A stretch of DNA of 64,000 nt. Origin: Paraburkholderia largidicola. GTDB taxonomy: Bacteria; Pseudomonadota; Gammaproteobacteria; Burkholderiales; Burkholderiaceae. The notes under the pieces were generated by a model, which ran no database searches, had not been told where the DNA came from, and saw only the letters and a program-made list of their open reading frames with translations. Below, piece after piece: positions 55,181 to 64,000 of the stretch (positions within the stretch are counted from its first letter, which is position 1; the number at the start of each line of letters is the position of its first letter). The stretch is from assembly GCF_013426895.1 (NCBI RefSeq), contig NZ_AP023174.1, positions 2,108,001 to 2,172,000 of the forward strand, written 5' to 3'. The translations under genes were made by a program, and so were the position numbers.

Positions 55181-56956
55181 TTAGTTGACGAGCTGCGCGT
55201 CGCTGCACGACAGCGAGATCGCATGGACCGTGCTCACGCCAATCTGCACACCGAGTAGTTGCAGCAAGGGGACGAGCACGGTGTCGAGGCTGCCGAGGAT
55301 CGGTTGCAGCGTATCGGCGAGCGACTGAACGCTCTGCTGGTAGGCGTCCGACTGCCCTGCCGTCAGCCGCACGCCGGCGAGCGTCAGATAAACGTGGGTC
55401 GGCAGTTGCGAGATCAGCTGGCCGAGCAGCCCGCCCGTTTCCGCGCCGAGCGCGTTCGCATTGCCGCCCTGCGTGTCGTCGCCGTCGCCTGCGGCGCCGT
55501 TGAAGGTAAGCGTCTCGGGTGCCTGGCTCTGCAACGACAGGTTCAGTCCCGACGCGGGCGTGTGCGTGCCCACATGGACCGCGACCAGCGATCCGAGCAG
55601 GCTCGCCACTTTCGCGGGCTGCTGGCATTGCGCTGCGCTCGTCGTATTGGTCAGCTTCGCCGCGGCATCCCCGCCGATGCACGCGCTCGCCACGCCTGTC
55701 TGCGTGACGAGTACGGTGCTCGTGCTGGCCGCCTTCGATGCCGCGCACTGCGTCTGCGTCAGGGCAGCCGTGCCGTTCGCGCCTTCGATATAAAGCGGAA
55801 GGTCGACGGTCGCGAGCAGAGGAATGTTCAGGTTCAGATCGAGATACACCCGCACCTGCGCGGCATGCGCGCTCGTCCGGTAGTTGCCGCTGCCGTCCAT
55901 CCCCGCCTCGCCGACGGCGATCACGGGCGGTTGCAGGATCGCGGCCTGCGCCGTCAGGCTCACAGGCAACGTGATGCCCGGGATCGCCGACGGGTTGAGC
56001 GCCGCGCCGAGATCGAGCGCCGACGTGCCGCGCGCGAGTTCCGCAGCGACGATCACTGCATCGAGCGCGCTGATCGTCGCCGAAGCGGCCGCCTGCCGGT
56101 CGGCAAGTCCGATCGCGAGCAAACCGGGCGCGCCCGCGCCGCCGTCGCCGAGCGCGATCTTCGCGCCGCCGCTCACCGCCGCCTGAATCGTCGTCAGCGC
56201 GGACGTCACGTTGGCACTCGCGACGTTGTTCCGGCTGAGCACGCTCACCATCGCGCCGGCGAGATCCGCCACCGACGCTTTGGCGTTCAGCAGTTCGTCG
56301 ATCGACGCGACGCCGACTTGCGTGGCGAGATCGCCGAGCCGCACGTTCGTCGACGCGAGCGCTTGCCACGTCGCGACGTCGAGCGACACGCTCGCGCCGA
56401 GCAACGCGCTCAGCAATCCGTTGATCGCGCCGCCCGACAGCGACGCCAGATTCGTCGACAGCGAGAACGACGCCGTATCCGTCGCCTTCGCGGTCGCGAC
56501 GGCCTGCACATCGCGCGCCGGACCGATGAAGAAATGCTTCACGCTTTGGGTTGCCGTCACCTGCACGGCATTGAGCGGCGCCGCGCCCGACGTGTCGAAT
56601 TGGGCGGCACCGCTTGCCGCCGTCCATCTGCCGCAGGTCACGCCGACGGGAGCACTGCCCGTATAGCCGTTGCGCGCCGCCGACTGCTGCGCGGAAGCCG
56701 TCGCGCCTGCGCAGCCGCCCGCCATGCCGATGGTCTGCGCGCCGGCAACGGCGGCCATGTCGGCCGCCTGTTGCAACTGACGGCGCACGAGAAACACATT
56801 GCCGACGTCGAGCACGCCCAGCGCCGCGACAGCCGTGCCGAGCCACACGGCCGCGAGCACGGCCGTCGCGCCGCGCTGACGGTACGCGCGCACGTGCCTG
56901 GAACGGTGCACGAAAGTTCGCATCGACGATGGACGGTCGGTCTCGAGCAAAGGCAT
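55181..56956 (-). CDS. tadG: Tad-locus pseudopilin/minor protein TadG-like
   Basis: About 591 residues from the ATG at 56956, seven bases after the previous stop; an ATG at 56923 ([15 protein letters not shown]) is an alternative. [20 protein letters not shown] (about 24-43) is the TadE/TadG-type N-terminal membrane helix with the conserved RRGA-like start, followed by [20 protein letters not shown], the usual TadG stretch. The rest is a long Ala/Ser/Thr-rich periplasmic region with four-plus cysteines ([22 protein letters not shown]). TadG is needed for Flp pilus assembly as an inner-membrane anchor. The von Willebrand domain of some TadG proteins is not evident. Confidence 0.83.
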   Translation of the reverse strand: MPLLETDRPSSMRTFVHRSRHVRAYRQRGATAVLAAVWLGTAVAALGVLDVGNVFLVRRQLQQAADMAAVAGAQTIGMAGGCAGATASAQQSAARNGYTGSAPVGVTCGRWTAASGAAQFDTSGAAPLNAVQVTATQSVKHFFIGPARDVQAVATAKATDTASFSLSTNLASLSGGAINGLLSALLGASVSLDVATWQALASTNVRLGDLATQVGVASIDELLNAKASVADLAGAMVSVLSRNNVASANVTSALTTIQAAVSGGAKIALGDGGAGAPGLLAIGLADRQAAASATISALDAVIVAAELARGTSALDLGAALNPSAIPGITLPVSLTAQAAILQPPVIAVGEAGMDGSGNYRTSAHAAQVRVYLDLNLNIPLLATVDLPLYIEGANGTAALTQTQCAASKAASTSTVLVTQTGVASACIGGDAAAKLTNTTSAAQCQQPAKVASLLGSLVAVHVGTHTPASGLNLSLQSQAPETLTFNGAAGDGDDTQGGNANALGAETGGLLGQLISQLPTHVYLTLAGVRLTAGQSDAYQQSVQSLADTLQPILGSLDTVLVPLLQLLGVQIGVSTVHAISLSCSDAQLVN

Positions 56957-56963
56957 TTCAGCT

Positions 56964-57347
56964 CTACTGTGATGCGCCCATGTTCGTGTAATCGACGCGC
57001 AGCAGATTGCCGCTCCCGCCCACCGACGAACCGAACGACACGGGAATCTTCGCCTTGAACGACTCCATGTAGCGCTGGTACGCGAGGCCCGCTTCATCGC
57101 CGAGCATCGTCAGAGGCGGCGCGGCTTGCGCGCCGCTGCGCTGCAGGTCGAGCCAGTCACGCGTCGAGTGACCGATTTCGCTTGCGAGCGGAGTGGCCGC
57201 CTCCGGGCTTCCGCCTGCTTCCTGCGCGCTGGCGCTGCCTGTCACGGCCAAACTCATGGCCAAACTCATGAGCGAACGCATGACAACACTCATGCACAGG
57301 CACAAGCCCGCCGCGCCGATGCCATGCCCTCCCGTCTTCGTTTTCAT
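56964..57347 (-). CDS. DUF3613 exported protein
   Basis: 127 residues from the ATG at 57347 with AGGGAG six bases before it. LCLCMSVVMRSLMSLAMSLA followed by VTGSASA is the signal peptide. The mature part has ASEIGHSTRDWLDLQRSG (about 56-73) and LGDEAGLAYQRYMESFKAKI, the DUF3613 pattern of small proteins found with Tad loci in Burkholderiales. Its role is not known; it is presumably periplasmic and helps assembly. It lies 38 bases after tadD and 7 bases before tadG, inside the operon. Confidence 0.82.
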   Translation of the reverse strand: MKTKTGGHGIGAAGLCLCMSVVMRSLMSLAMSLAVTGSASAQEAGGSPEAATPLASEIGHSTRDWLDLQRSGAQAAPPLTMLGDEAGLAYQRYMESFKAKIPVSFGSSVGGSGNLLRVDYTNMGASQ

Positions 57348-57385
57348 CGCTTTCTCCCTGATCCTTTGCGGCCGCACGCGCCGCG

Positions 57386-58282
57386 TCATTGCGCAAACCG
57401 TTGCAGCAAACGCTGAGGCTGATCGACGGCCTGCACACTCGCGACTGACGGCGTCGGCGCCGGCAGCGCGGTGGCCGCGCCTGGCGCATGAGGTACAGCG
57501 GGCTTCGCCGCGCGTGGATCGTTCACGCGGCGCGCACGGCTCGCGGCTGCCACTTTCGCCGCCTCGTCGCGAAGCTGCGCGCGCACGTCGGGCGCAAGCT
57601 TCTGCTCCTTGACGAGCGCCTGCGCGCGCGCTGTCTGTCCATCCGCGAGCAGATACAGCGCGATGTTGCCGATCACCTTCTGGTTGTGGCCGTCGAGTTC
57701 CGCCGCTTTCATCAACGGCACGCGCGCGCCCGCGACATCGCCTGCGCGCAGCCGCGCATAGCCGAGATCGGACAATGTCGCGACATCCGTCGGCGCGAGT
57801 TCCGCGGCCTGTCCGAGCGACTGCGACGCGCGCTCGAAGTCGCCCGACGCGCCCGCCAGCAGACCCAGCCCGCGATAGCCGCGCGCAGCGAGCGGCGTGT
57901 TCAGCAATTGCGCGTAGGCCGACGCGCTTGCCGCCGGCTGATCGGTCGCGCGCAATGCGTCGGCGCGCAGCAGGATCGAATCGGGCGATACGCCGTACTG
58001 TTTCTCGTAGGCGTCGATATGCGCGAGCGACGCGTAGTACAACCCTTGCGCCTGCATCCTGTCGATCAGGCTGAGGTACATGCCGGGCGTATCGGGCGCG
58101 GTGTCGCGCGTCGATTGCTGGAGCTTCGCCTCGCGCTCGGCCTGCGGCCCGACGCCGTAGCCCGACTCTTTCACCGCGCACGCGCCGAGCAGCGCGCAGC
58201 CGGCAACCAGCGCGACTACTAATCGCAGCGGACTCGACCGCGTAGTCTGAAATGAGCGCATCGTCGTGTCGTGCTTTTTCAT
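57386..58282 (-). CDS. tadD: TPR lipoprotein TadD
   Basis: 298 residues. LRLVVALVAGCALLGACAVK gives the lipobox LGAC with cysteine near 36. Tetratricopeptide-type repeats follow: YLSLIDRMQAQGLYYASLAH (about 68-87), LLRADALRATDQPAASASAY, LAAGASGDFERASQSLG-like repeats and LGYARLRAGDVAGARVPLMK (about 170-190). The last 50 residues are Ala/Pro-rich. TadD is a lipid-anchored pilotin-like protein needed for secretin assembly in the Tad system. It sits 15 bases after tadC. Confidence 0.87.
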   Translation of the reverse strand: MKKHDTTMRSFQTTRSSPLRLVVALVAGCALLGACAVKESGYGVGPQAEREAKLQQSTRDTAPDTPGMYLSLIDRMQAQGLYYASLAHIDAYEKQYGVSPDSILLRADALRATDQPAASASAYAQLLNTPLAARGYRGLGLLAGASGDFERASQSLGQAAELAPTDVATLSDLGYARLRAGDVAGARVPLMKAAELDGHNQKVIGNIALYLLADGQTARAQALVKEQKLAPDVRAQLRDEAAKVAAASRARRVNDPRAAKPAVPHAPGAATALPAPTPSVASVQAVDQPQRLLQRFAQ

Positions 58283-58297
58283 GATGTTTCGTTTTCC

Positions 58298-59332
58298 CTA
58301 ACGATGCACCGCCGACGCCGACAGCGAATGCACGACGGCCAGCACGCCCGGCCCCGCCGTCACGATCAGCAGCGCGGGCAGCAGCGTGACGACCATGATC
58401 CCCGTCATCTTCACGGTCAGGCGGCCGATACGTTCGCGCAGCATCGAGCGACGCACTTCGCGCAGACGGTCGCCGAACTGCTTGAGCGGTTCCTGCACCG
58501 CGCCGCCATGCCGGTCCACCTGAACCAGCAAACGCACGATCGCGCGCAGATCCTCGTTCCCGTAGCTCGATGCGAGACGGTGTAGCGACTGCTCGCGCGT
58601 GCGGCCCGCCGCGGCCTGCCGCTGCGCGATCGCGAGTTCGCCCGACAGCACGGGCAGCACGCTGCGAAAATCGTTGACCATCACCTGCAGGCTCTGATCG
58701 AGCGACAAACCGACGCCCTGCAACAGACGCAGCAGATCGACGAGCATCGGCAGTTCGTCCGTCACGGCACGACGCCGCGCCGCCGCGCGACGCCTCACGA
58801 CGAACTTCGGCAGCATGAAGCCCGCCAGCAGCGCGAACACGACGACGGCCGGCCCGCGCGAACCCTGCGGATGAAACCCCATCAGCGCGAGCGCGACGAG
58901 CGGCAACACGATCGCGCCGCCGATCCGCGCGATCAGGAACAGGCCACGCGCGCGAGCATCGACGAAACCGCACTGCTCCAGCACGCGCCGGTCTTCATCG
59001 GCGACGACCTGACGGCCGAGCGGCGTGTCGAGCCAGCGCATGCCCGCTTCCGACGCGCGCGCAAGCAACCGTTGCAGACCGTTCGAAGCTGCTGGCGCCG
59101 ATGCGCGCATGGCGCCGTCAAACCCGGCGTGGCCCGCACGGCCGCCCGCGGTTGCGGCTGCTGTTGCGCCGGAAGCCGGCGCCGCCTGCGCGGCGCGCCG
59201 CGCCAGTGCGTCGGCCAGCACCCGCGCACTGCGCCGCGCAGCCGCATGACGCCTCCACAACGCCATGCCCATGAGCAGCAACGCGAGCCCGACGCAGGCA
59301 ACGGCAAGCGCGGCGAGACGGTGCGCGTCCAT
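58298..59332 (-). CDS. tadC: Tad inner-membrane platform protein TadC
   Basis: 344 residues from the ATG at 59332, which begins two bases after the tadB stop. LAALAVACVGLALLLMGMAL (about 6-25) is the first span. GARGLFLIARIGGAIVLPLV-like spans lie near 130-170. The GspF/T2SSF domain has DELPMLVDLLRLLQGVGLSL (about 187-206), DQSLQVMVNDFRSVLPVLSG and LVQVDRHGGAVQEPLKQFGD (about 270-289). A final span LLPALLIVTAGPGVLAVVHS ends the protein. TadB and TadC form the membrane platform on which the ATPase TadA acts. Confidence 0.9.
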   Translation of the reverse strand: MDAHRLAALAVACVGLALLLMGMALWRRHAAARRSARVLADALARRAAQAAPASGATAAATAGGRAGHAGFDGAMRASAPAASNGLQRLLARASEAGMRWLDTPLGRQVVADEDRRVLEQCGFVDARARGLFLIARIGGAIVLPLVALALMGFHPQGSRGPAVVVFALLAGFMLPKFVVRRRAAARRRAVTDELPMLVDLLRLLQGVGLSLDQSLQVMVNDFRSVLPVLSGELAIAQRQAAAGRTREQSLHRLASSYGNEDLRAIVRLLVQVDRHGGAVQEPLKQFGDRLREVRRSMLRERIGRLTVKMTGIMVVTLLPALLIVTAGPGVLAVVHSLSASAVHR

Positions 59333-59334
59333 CG

Positions 59335-60336
59335 TCAGCCCTTTAACCGCGCAAGGCGGTACAGCAGGAACGCACCCGTCATCTGCAGCGCGAACGCGAG
59401 ATACACGAGGCGTTGCCCGGATGCGTCTTTCCACATCCACGCGAAATACTGCGGATTCGACGCGATCAGAAACACGCCGATGCCGATGGGCAGCAGCGTC
59501 AGCACCCACGCGGAAAGCCGCGTTTCCGCCGACATCGCCGACAGCTCGCGCTCAGCCTGTTCGAGATCGCGCATGAACGACGCCATGCGGTCGAGCATCA
59601 CGTCGGCGCGTCCGCCGTATTTCACCGACAGGCGCAGCACTGCGCCGAGCAGTTCGAGTTCGTTCGCGCGATACACCTGCGCGACGTGACAGAGCGCGCG
59701 ATCGATTTCGACGCCCGCGCGCAGCATCTGCGAGACGTGATCGAGACATTGGCGCAACGGTGCTTCCGTGGTCTGCAGCGAAGCCTGGAACGCGGCGGGC
59801 ACGCTGTTGCCGAGCACGATCAGACGCACGATGCCGTCGAGAAACGACGGCAGCTGACGCACGATCATCTGGCGGCGCTTCAGGATGCGGCGCGCCATCA
59901 ATACGTAGAGCAGCACGGCGCAGGTGACGAGCGTCATGCAGAACACACCCGTTCCCGCGCGGCTCCCGGCGAACGCGGATAACGCGAGCGAGCCGGATAG
60001 CGCGCAGAGCGCGGGCAGTCTCGCGTTCGACATGCCCGCGCGGTTCATCGACTGATCGAATGCGAGCGCCATGCGCGCCTTGAGCTTGCGCCAGCCGGTT
60101 GCTGCCTCCGCCGTCTGCGCGAGCGCCTGCGCGCGCAGCACGCCCGTCTGGCTGCCGATGCCCGCAGCCGCGCCGCCACTCGCCAGGGCGGGCTGCGCGA
60201 TCTGCGCCATACGGCTGTCGATGAAGCGCTCGGTGCTCGCGCGTTCCTTGTGCTGCGCGCCGCGCTGCATGACGATCAGCGCCCCGGCCACGCACAGCAG
60301 CGCGAGTGCGGCCACGATGAGCGCGACGCTAAACAT
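59335..60336 (-). CDS. tadB: Tad inner-membrane platform protein TadB
   Basis: 333 residues from the ATG at 60336, which overlaps the end of tadA by eight bases with GGGGG upstream. MFSVALIVAALALLCVAGAL is the first span. Two mid spans lie near 115-160 (GTGVFCMTLVTCAVLLYVLM). The T2SSF domain reads RQLPSFLDGIVRLIVLGNSV, PAAFQASLQTTEAPLRQCLD and VGVEIDRALCHVAQ-like sequence, then YGGRADVMLDRMASFMRD (about 235-252). Two spans end the protein. It works with TadC as the platform of the pilus machine. Confidence 0.9.
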   Translation of the reverse strand: MFSVALIVAALALLCVAGALIVMQRGAQHKERASTERFIDSRMAQIAQPALASGGAAAGIGSQTGVLRAQALAQTAEAATGWRKLKARMALAFDQSMNRAGMSNARLPALCALSGSLALSAFAGSRAGTGVFCMTLVTCAVLLYVLMARRILKRRQMIVRQLPSFLDGIVRLIVLGNSVPAAFQASLQTTEAPLRQCLDHVSQMLRAGVEIDRALCHVAQVYRANELELLGAVLRLSVKYGGRADVMLDRMASFMRDLEQAERELSAMSAETRLSAWVLTLLPIGIGVFLIASNPQYFAWMWKDASGQRLVYLAFALQMTGAFLLYRLARLKG

Positions 60337-61681
60337 TGAAGCCCCCGCCGCCGCTCTGACCGAAGCCGCCGCCGAATCCGCCGCCGATCGCACCACCCAG
60401 CGCCTGCCTGAACCGCGCGAGCTTCGGCGAATGCGGATGAATGCCGAGCGACGTCCAGTTGTCGGTCTCTTCGCCTTCGGGCGAGGTCAGCGGTTCGAAG
60501 CGATAGAGTTCCTGCGTCGCGATGATGTTGTCCGACAGTCCCGTGACCTCGGTGATCGACAGGATGCGGCGTCTGCCATTCGAGAGCCGCCCGATCTGCA
60601 CGATGAAGTCGATCGCATTCGCGATCTGCCGCCGCAAGCTCGATTCCGTGCCCTGGAAGCCCGCAAAGCCCGCGAGCATTTCGAGCCGGTACAGACATTC
60701 GCGGGGCGAGCTCGCGTGCACGGTGCCCATCGATCCATCGTGTCCCGTGTTCATTGCCTGCAGCATTTCGAGCACTTCGCCGCCGCGCACTTCGCCGACG
60801 ATGATGCGGTCCGGGCGCATCCGCAGCGTGTTGCGCAACAGGTCGCGAATCGACACGAGGCCATTGCCGTCGAAGCCGCCCGGCCGGCTTTCGAGCCGCA
60901 CCACATGCGGGTGATTGAGCGACAGCTCGGCCGTGTCCTCGATGGTCACGACGCGCTCGGCTTCGGGGATATGAAACGCGAGCGCGTTGAGCAGCGACGT
61001 CTTGCCCGAACTCGTGCCGCCCGACACCAGAATATTGCAGCGCGCCTGCACGGCCGCTTCGAGCAGCGCGCCCAGCTCGGCGCTGTACGTGCCGTTGGCG
61101 AGCAGATCGTCGGGACGCAGCGGGTCTTTGCGGAACTTGCGGATCGACACGACCGGCCCGTCGATCGACAGCGGCTCGATCACCACGTTCACCCGGCCGC
61201 CGTCGGGCAGCCGCGCGTCGACCATCGGGTTCGACTCGTCCAGACGCCGGCCGATGGGCGCGAGAATGCGCCGCACGATCCGCAGCAGATGCGCGTTGTC
61301 CGCGAAACGCACGGGGATTTTCGCGAGGATGCCGTGGCGCGACACGTAAACGTCGTTGTAGCCGTTCACGAGGATGTCCTCGACGGCGGGATCGTTCAGC
61401 AGATCCTCGATCGGCCCGAAGCCCGCCAGTTCCTTGGTCAGCGCCTCGGCAATCCGCCGCACCTCGCTCTCGTTGATCGGGATGCGGCGCAGACGCACGA
61501 AGCTGTCCATCTCCAGATCGACGAACTGGTTGATCGCATTGCGCGACCAGCGGCCGAACTCCGCGCCGAGTTCTTCGATGCGCGTGAGCAGATGTTCGTG
61601 CGCCGCGTTCTTGATGTCCTGGAACTGCTGGCTCTGCTCGAACGCAGGGGCGTCGTCGGCAAATTCGATTTCTTTTGCCAT
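60329..61681 (-). CDS. tadA: Tad secretion ATPase TadA/CpaF
   Basis: A 450-residue secretion-superfamily ATPase. The N-terminal part (FEQSQQFQDIKNAAHEHLLT) is helical. VEDILVNGYNDVYVSRHGIL (about 120-139) is the CpaF signature. Walker A is ILVSGGTSSGKTSLLNALAF (about 232-251), followed by the Asp box VVTIEDTAELSLNHPHVVRL, the His-containing Walker B region PDRIIVGEVRGGEVLEML and GHDGSMGTVHASSPRECLYR. All nucleotide-binding residues are present. The C-terminus is Gly-rich (GGAIGGGFGGGFGQSGGGGF), a low-complexity tail. It powers Flp pilus assembly at the inner membrane. It begins three bases after the tadZ stop. Confidence 0.95.
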   Translation of the reverse strand: MAKEIEFADDAPAFEQSQQFQDIKNAAHEHLLTRIEELGAEFGRWSRNAINQFVDLEMDSFVRLRRIPINESEVRRIAEALTKELAGFGPIEDLLNDPAVEDILVNGYNDVYVSRHGILAKIPVRFADNAHLLRIVRRILAPIGRRLDESNPMVDARLPDGGRVNVVIEPLSIDGPVVSIRKFRKDPLRPDDLLANGTYSAELGALLEAAVQARCNILVSGGTSSGKTSLLNALAFHIPEAERVVTIEDTAELSLNHPHVVRLESRPGGFDGNGLVSIRDLLRNTLRMRPDRIIVGEVRGGEVLEMLQAMNTGHDGSMGTVHASSPRECLYRLEMLAGFAGFQGTESSLRRQIANAIDFIVQIGRLSNGRRRILSITEVTGLSDNIIATQELYRFEPLTSPEGEETDNWTSLGIHPHSPKLARFRQALGGAIGGGFGGGFGQSGGGGFNV

Positions 61682-61684
61682 TGT

Positions 61685-63046
61685 CTATGACCGTTTGCTG
61701 GAAGTGGGAAGGAAGCGGCGGAATGCATCGAGCGCGGACTTGCCGCGCGCGCGTGGCGGCGGTGTGGGCATCGCGGCGTCGGCTGCGTCGTCCGCTTTGG
61801 TCGCTTTGGTCGCTTTGGCCACTTTTGCTGCTTTGGCCGCTTTGCGTGGTTTGCCGTCAGCGCCCTGCTCTGCGGGCGCGCCTGCGAGCCTCGTCACGAG
61901 CAAGTCGAGCGCGCGCACGTACGGATCGCGCGGCGCGGCCTCGGCGAGCAGGTGGCCCTGATTCATCGCCTGGCCCAACGCGACGCGCCGCTCGGGCAAC
62001 GTCGCGATCAGTTCGAGTTCGAGTCGCTGCGCGATCTGCGCAGGCGTAAGACCCAGTTCCGGCGACGCCTTGCTGACGACGAGGCGCACCTTCTGCGCGA
62101 TCTTCTCTGCTTCCATACCGTGCTCGCGCAAGCCGTCCAGTACGCCGACGGCCGACACGACGGACGGCACGCCCTGATCGCAGACGAGCCAGGTTTCGTC
62201 GGCGGCCTGCACGACGTTAGCGATGAACTCAGTGTTCGTGAAGCCGCCGAGATCGACGATCTGCTGATCGAAGAACGCGCGCAGCCGGTTCAGCAATCCC
62301 ACCGACGACGCATGCGAGACTTCGCGCATATCGCCGAGATCAGCGGGCAGCGTCGTGAGCGCGAGGCCGCTCGCGTGATGCGACAGCGCGGTGTGCACGA
62401 AGGTCTGATCGAAGCGGCGCACGTTGCGCACGGCTTCGACGAAACCGAACTCGCACTTCGTGTTGAGCAACAGCGTGCCGTCGCCAGCCGGCAAGCCGAG
62501 ATCGAGCAGCAGCGCCTCGCGGCCTTGCGCGGCATCGCGTCGTTGCAGCAGTACGGCGAGATTCGCGGCCAGCGTCGACACGCCCATGCCGATACGCGCG
62601 CCGACGATCGCCGTCAGCTTGCCGTGACGGCTTACGGGCTCGACGATGTTCTCGAACACCTCGCGCGTGATACGCAGCGCATCGGCGGCAGGCGCGCACA
62701 GGTCGATGAAATCGCGCACGCCCGCGCGCAACGCGGCGAGCGCGCTCTCCGGCTCGCGCACCGAGCCGAGCGCGACGATCTGCAGGCCCGGATACGCGGT
62801 GCGCGCCGCGTTCGCCGCAGCGCTCGCGGCCACGACCCGGCCGCCCGAAAAATCGACGAACACGAGCGAAGGGTTGAGCGTGCCGATGCGCTGCACGAGC
62901 GCGTTCGGATCGAGGCTCACCGCCTCGACCGCACCCGCCGACACGAGCGATCCCGCCAGCCAGCGCGCGTGCTCGTCGGCTTGCGTCGCGAGCACGAAGC
63001 AGTCGGTGACGGCGCGGTCAGTCAAAGCGTAAGTTCTCGCGTTCAT
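61685..63046 (-). CDS. tadZ: Pilus localisation ATPase-like protein TadZ/CpaE
   Basis: 453 residues; AGGAAC precedes the ATG at 63046. The N-terminal atypical receiver domain (about 10-125) has ALSGV-like IGTLNPSLVFVDFSGGRVVA. The ParA/MinD-type domain follows with VGARIGMGVSTLAANLAVLL (about 146-165), where the Walker A lysine is replaced (GMGVST). ALLLDLGLPAGDGTLLLNTK and QQIVDLGGFTNTEFI are the switch segments. The tail from about 400 is Lys/Ala/Thr repeats (AAKAAKVAKATKATKADD) encoded by tandem 9-base units. TadZ directs the Tad machine to the cell pole. Missing the lysine suggests weak or no ATP hydrolysis. Confidence 0.87.
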   Translation of the reverse strand: MNARTYALTDRAVTDCFVLATQADEHARWLAGSLVSAGAVEAVSLDPNALVQRIGTLNPSLVFVDFSGGRVVAASAAANAARTAYPGLQIVALGSVREPESALAALRAGVRDFIDLCAPAADALRITREVFENIVEPVSRHGKLTAIVGARIGMGVSTLAANLAVLLQRRDAAQGREALLLDLGLPAGDGTLLLNTKCEFGFVEAVRNVRRFDQTFVHTALSHHASGLALTTLPADLGDMREVSHASSVGLLNRLRAFFDQQIVDLGGFTNTEFIANVVQAADETWLVCDQGVPSVVSAVGVLDGLREHGMEAEKIAQKVRLVVSKASPELGLTPAQIAQRLELELIATLPERRVALGQAMNQGHLLAEAAPRDPYVRALDLLVTRLAGAPAEQGADGKPRKAAKAAKVAKATKATKADDAADAAMPTPPPRARGKSALDAFRRFLPTSSKRS

Positions 63047-63103
63047 GTTGCCGTTCCTGTTGCGGCGGCCCGCCCGTTGCCGTTGTCGATTCCTGCCGCG
63101 CGT

Positions 63104-64000
63104 TCATTTCGAGAATCCGGGCGCGGCATCGCGCGACGCGGCGCCGCCGAGCAGCGACCGCCAAACGGGCGCGTCGCGCTGCTCGGATTGCTCGCCGGGC
63201 GTCGACGGCATCGCCGCGCCTTTCGCGAGCGGCGACACCAGATGCGGCGAGACGATGATCAGCAGCTCCTTGTCGCTCTGCGAGTAGTTCAGTTGTTTGA
63301 AGAACGCACCGAGGATGGGCAGGTCGCCGAGCACGGGCACCTTGTCGACATTCGAGGCCGTCTCGCGATCGATCAGCCCGCCGATCACGAAGCTCTCGCC
63401 ATCGCCGAGTTCGACGGTCGTGTCGGCGCGGCGCGTGGTGATGGCAGGCACCGAGATCCCGTTCACCGTCACGGCGTGCACGAAGTCGAGCTGACTTGCT
63501 TCGGGCGCGACTTTCAGCGCGATGCGCTGCGGGCTGAGCACGGTCGGCGTGAGCGTGAGGCCGACGCCGTACGGCTTGTATTCGATCGACGTCGTGCCGA
63601 GCCCCTGCGGCACGGGTACGGGAATCTCGCCGCCCGCGAGAAAGCTCGCGCTCTGGCCGGACAGCGCGACGAGCGTCGGCTCGGCAAGAATGCGCGCGAG
63701 GTTGTTGCTCTCCATCAGGCTCAGGTCGGCGAACAGGTTGTGCGCGACCGAGCCGAACACGAGGTTGAAGGCGGACGAGATCGGCATCGTCGAATCGAAC
63801 GACGTGCCCTGGCCGGGCGTGAAGGTTGCCTTGTTCAGCGACGACGGTCCGAACGAACCGAACGCGAAGCCGTTGTAGCCCTTCGAGAAATTGAAGCCGA
63901 TCTGCTTGAGCACCGCGCGGCTGAATTCGACGACGCGCACGTCGACCTGCACGACCGGCCGCGTTGTGATCGTCGAGGCGTCGAGCACCGCGCCGCCCTT
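63104..64000 (-). CDS. rcpA: Tad secretin RcpA/CpaC, C-terminal part
   Basis: The frame is open to the window edge, so only the last 298 or so codons are here. PVVQVDVRVVEFSRAVLKQI opens the visible part. The secretin domain has NLARILAEPTLVALSGQSAS, FLAGGEIPVPVPQGLGTTSI, EYKPYGVGLTLTPTVLSPQR (the secretin VxVG-type patch) and ESFVIGGLIDRETASNVDKV, VPVLGDLPILGAFFK, then KELLIIVSPHLVSPL, the C-terminal gate strand. It forms the outer-membrane channel for the Flp pilus. It precedes tadZ by 57 bases. The N-terminal signal peptide and BON domain lie outside the window. Confidence 0.92.
   Translation of the reverse strand, partial: KGGAVLDASTITTRPVVQVDVRVVEFSRAVLKQIGFNFSKGYNGFAFGSFGPSSLNKATFTPGQGTSFDSTMPISSAFNLVFGSVAHNLFADLSLMESNNLARILAEPTLVALSGQSASFLAGGEIPVPVPQGLGTTSIEYKPYGVGLTLTPTVLSPQRIALKVAPEASQLDFVHAVTVNGISVPAITTRRADTTVELGDGESFVIGGLIDRETASNVDKVPVLGDLPILGAFFKQLNYSQSDKELLIIVSPHLVSPLAKGAAMPSTPGEQSEQRDAPVWRSLLGGAASRDAAPGFSK

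Overview
The window is high-GC, densely coded DNA that looks like a chromosome of a Burkholderiaceae bacterium, most likely Paraburkholderia, Caballeronia or a close relative. The reasons are the BceE/BceF-like exopolysaccharide export pair, a second Hfq with a long C-terminal tail, DUF2968 and DUF3613 proteins, a Tad pilus locus, and an intergenic repeat of a type I associate with this group. Species assignment is inference; no rRNA gene is present.

Region 1 (1-24.8 kb) is a Wzx/Wzy-type exopolysaccharide locus. From the right it holds a priming sugar-phosphate transferase, an outer-membrane export lipoprotein (Wza/BceE-like) and a tyrosine autokinase (Wzc/BceF-like). Leftward follow a membrane O-acyltransferase, a TIGR04325-type methyltransferase, a JmjC/cupin-like putative oxygenase, a secreted clan-A glycoside hydrolase, three GT4 and one GT2 glycosyltransferases, a Wzy-like polymerase, three more acyltransferases, a GT25 enzyme, a Wzx flippase whose frame is broken at a G5 tract, and a partial gene of uncertain family. 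The set implies a lipid-linked repeat unit of several sugars that is heavily O-acylated and possibly methylated. Precursor genes (manC, ugd) are not in the window. The priming enzyme is short and lacks the usual central domain.

Region 2 (25.7-32.9 kb) is core metabolism and RNA biology: rpiA, a lipoprotein N-acetylmuramoyl-L-alanine amidase, rlmB, rnr, two near-identical tRNA-Leu(CAG) genes with clear promoters and terminators, and a GNAT acetyltransferase. Between the amidase and rlmB lies a 604-bp gene-free palindromic element with perfect 88-bp inverted ends.

Region 3 (33.1-46.7 kb) has an MFS carboxylate-type transporter, a PsrA-like TetR regulator with a palindrome in its promoter, and a fatty-acid module: fadE, a two-domain FabG4-type reductase, a MaoC-type hydratase, a thiolase and fadD. 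The gene types match the mycobacterial fadE5-fadA2-fabG4-htdX block. An M60-type metallopeptidase gene sits inside the module. A DUF1571 exported protein follows.

Region 4 (46.7-53.7 kb) is mixed: a VAO/PCMH-type flavoprotein with a small RR-signal protein, a His/Gly-rich lipoprotein, an ECF sigma/anti-sigma pair behind a 49-residue lipoprotein, an hfq2-type gene, two small conserved-looking proteins and a DUF2968 protein.

Region 5 (53.8-64.0 kb) is a tight leftward Tad/Flp pilus operon: secretin (cut by the window end), tadZ, tadA, tadB, tadC, tadD, DUF3613, tadG, then a sigma-54 activator with a degenerate receiver. The pilin, prepilin peptidase and rcpC genes would lie beyond 64 kb.
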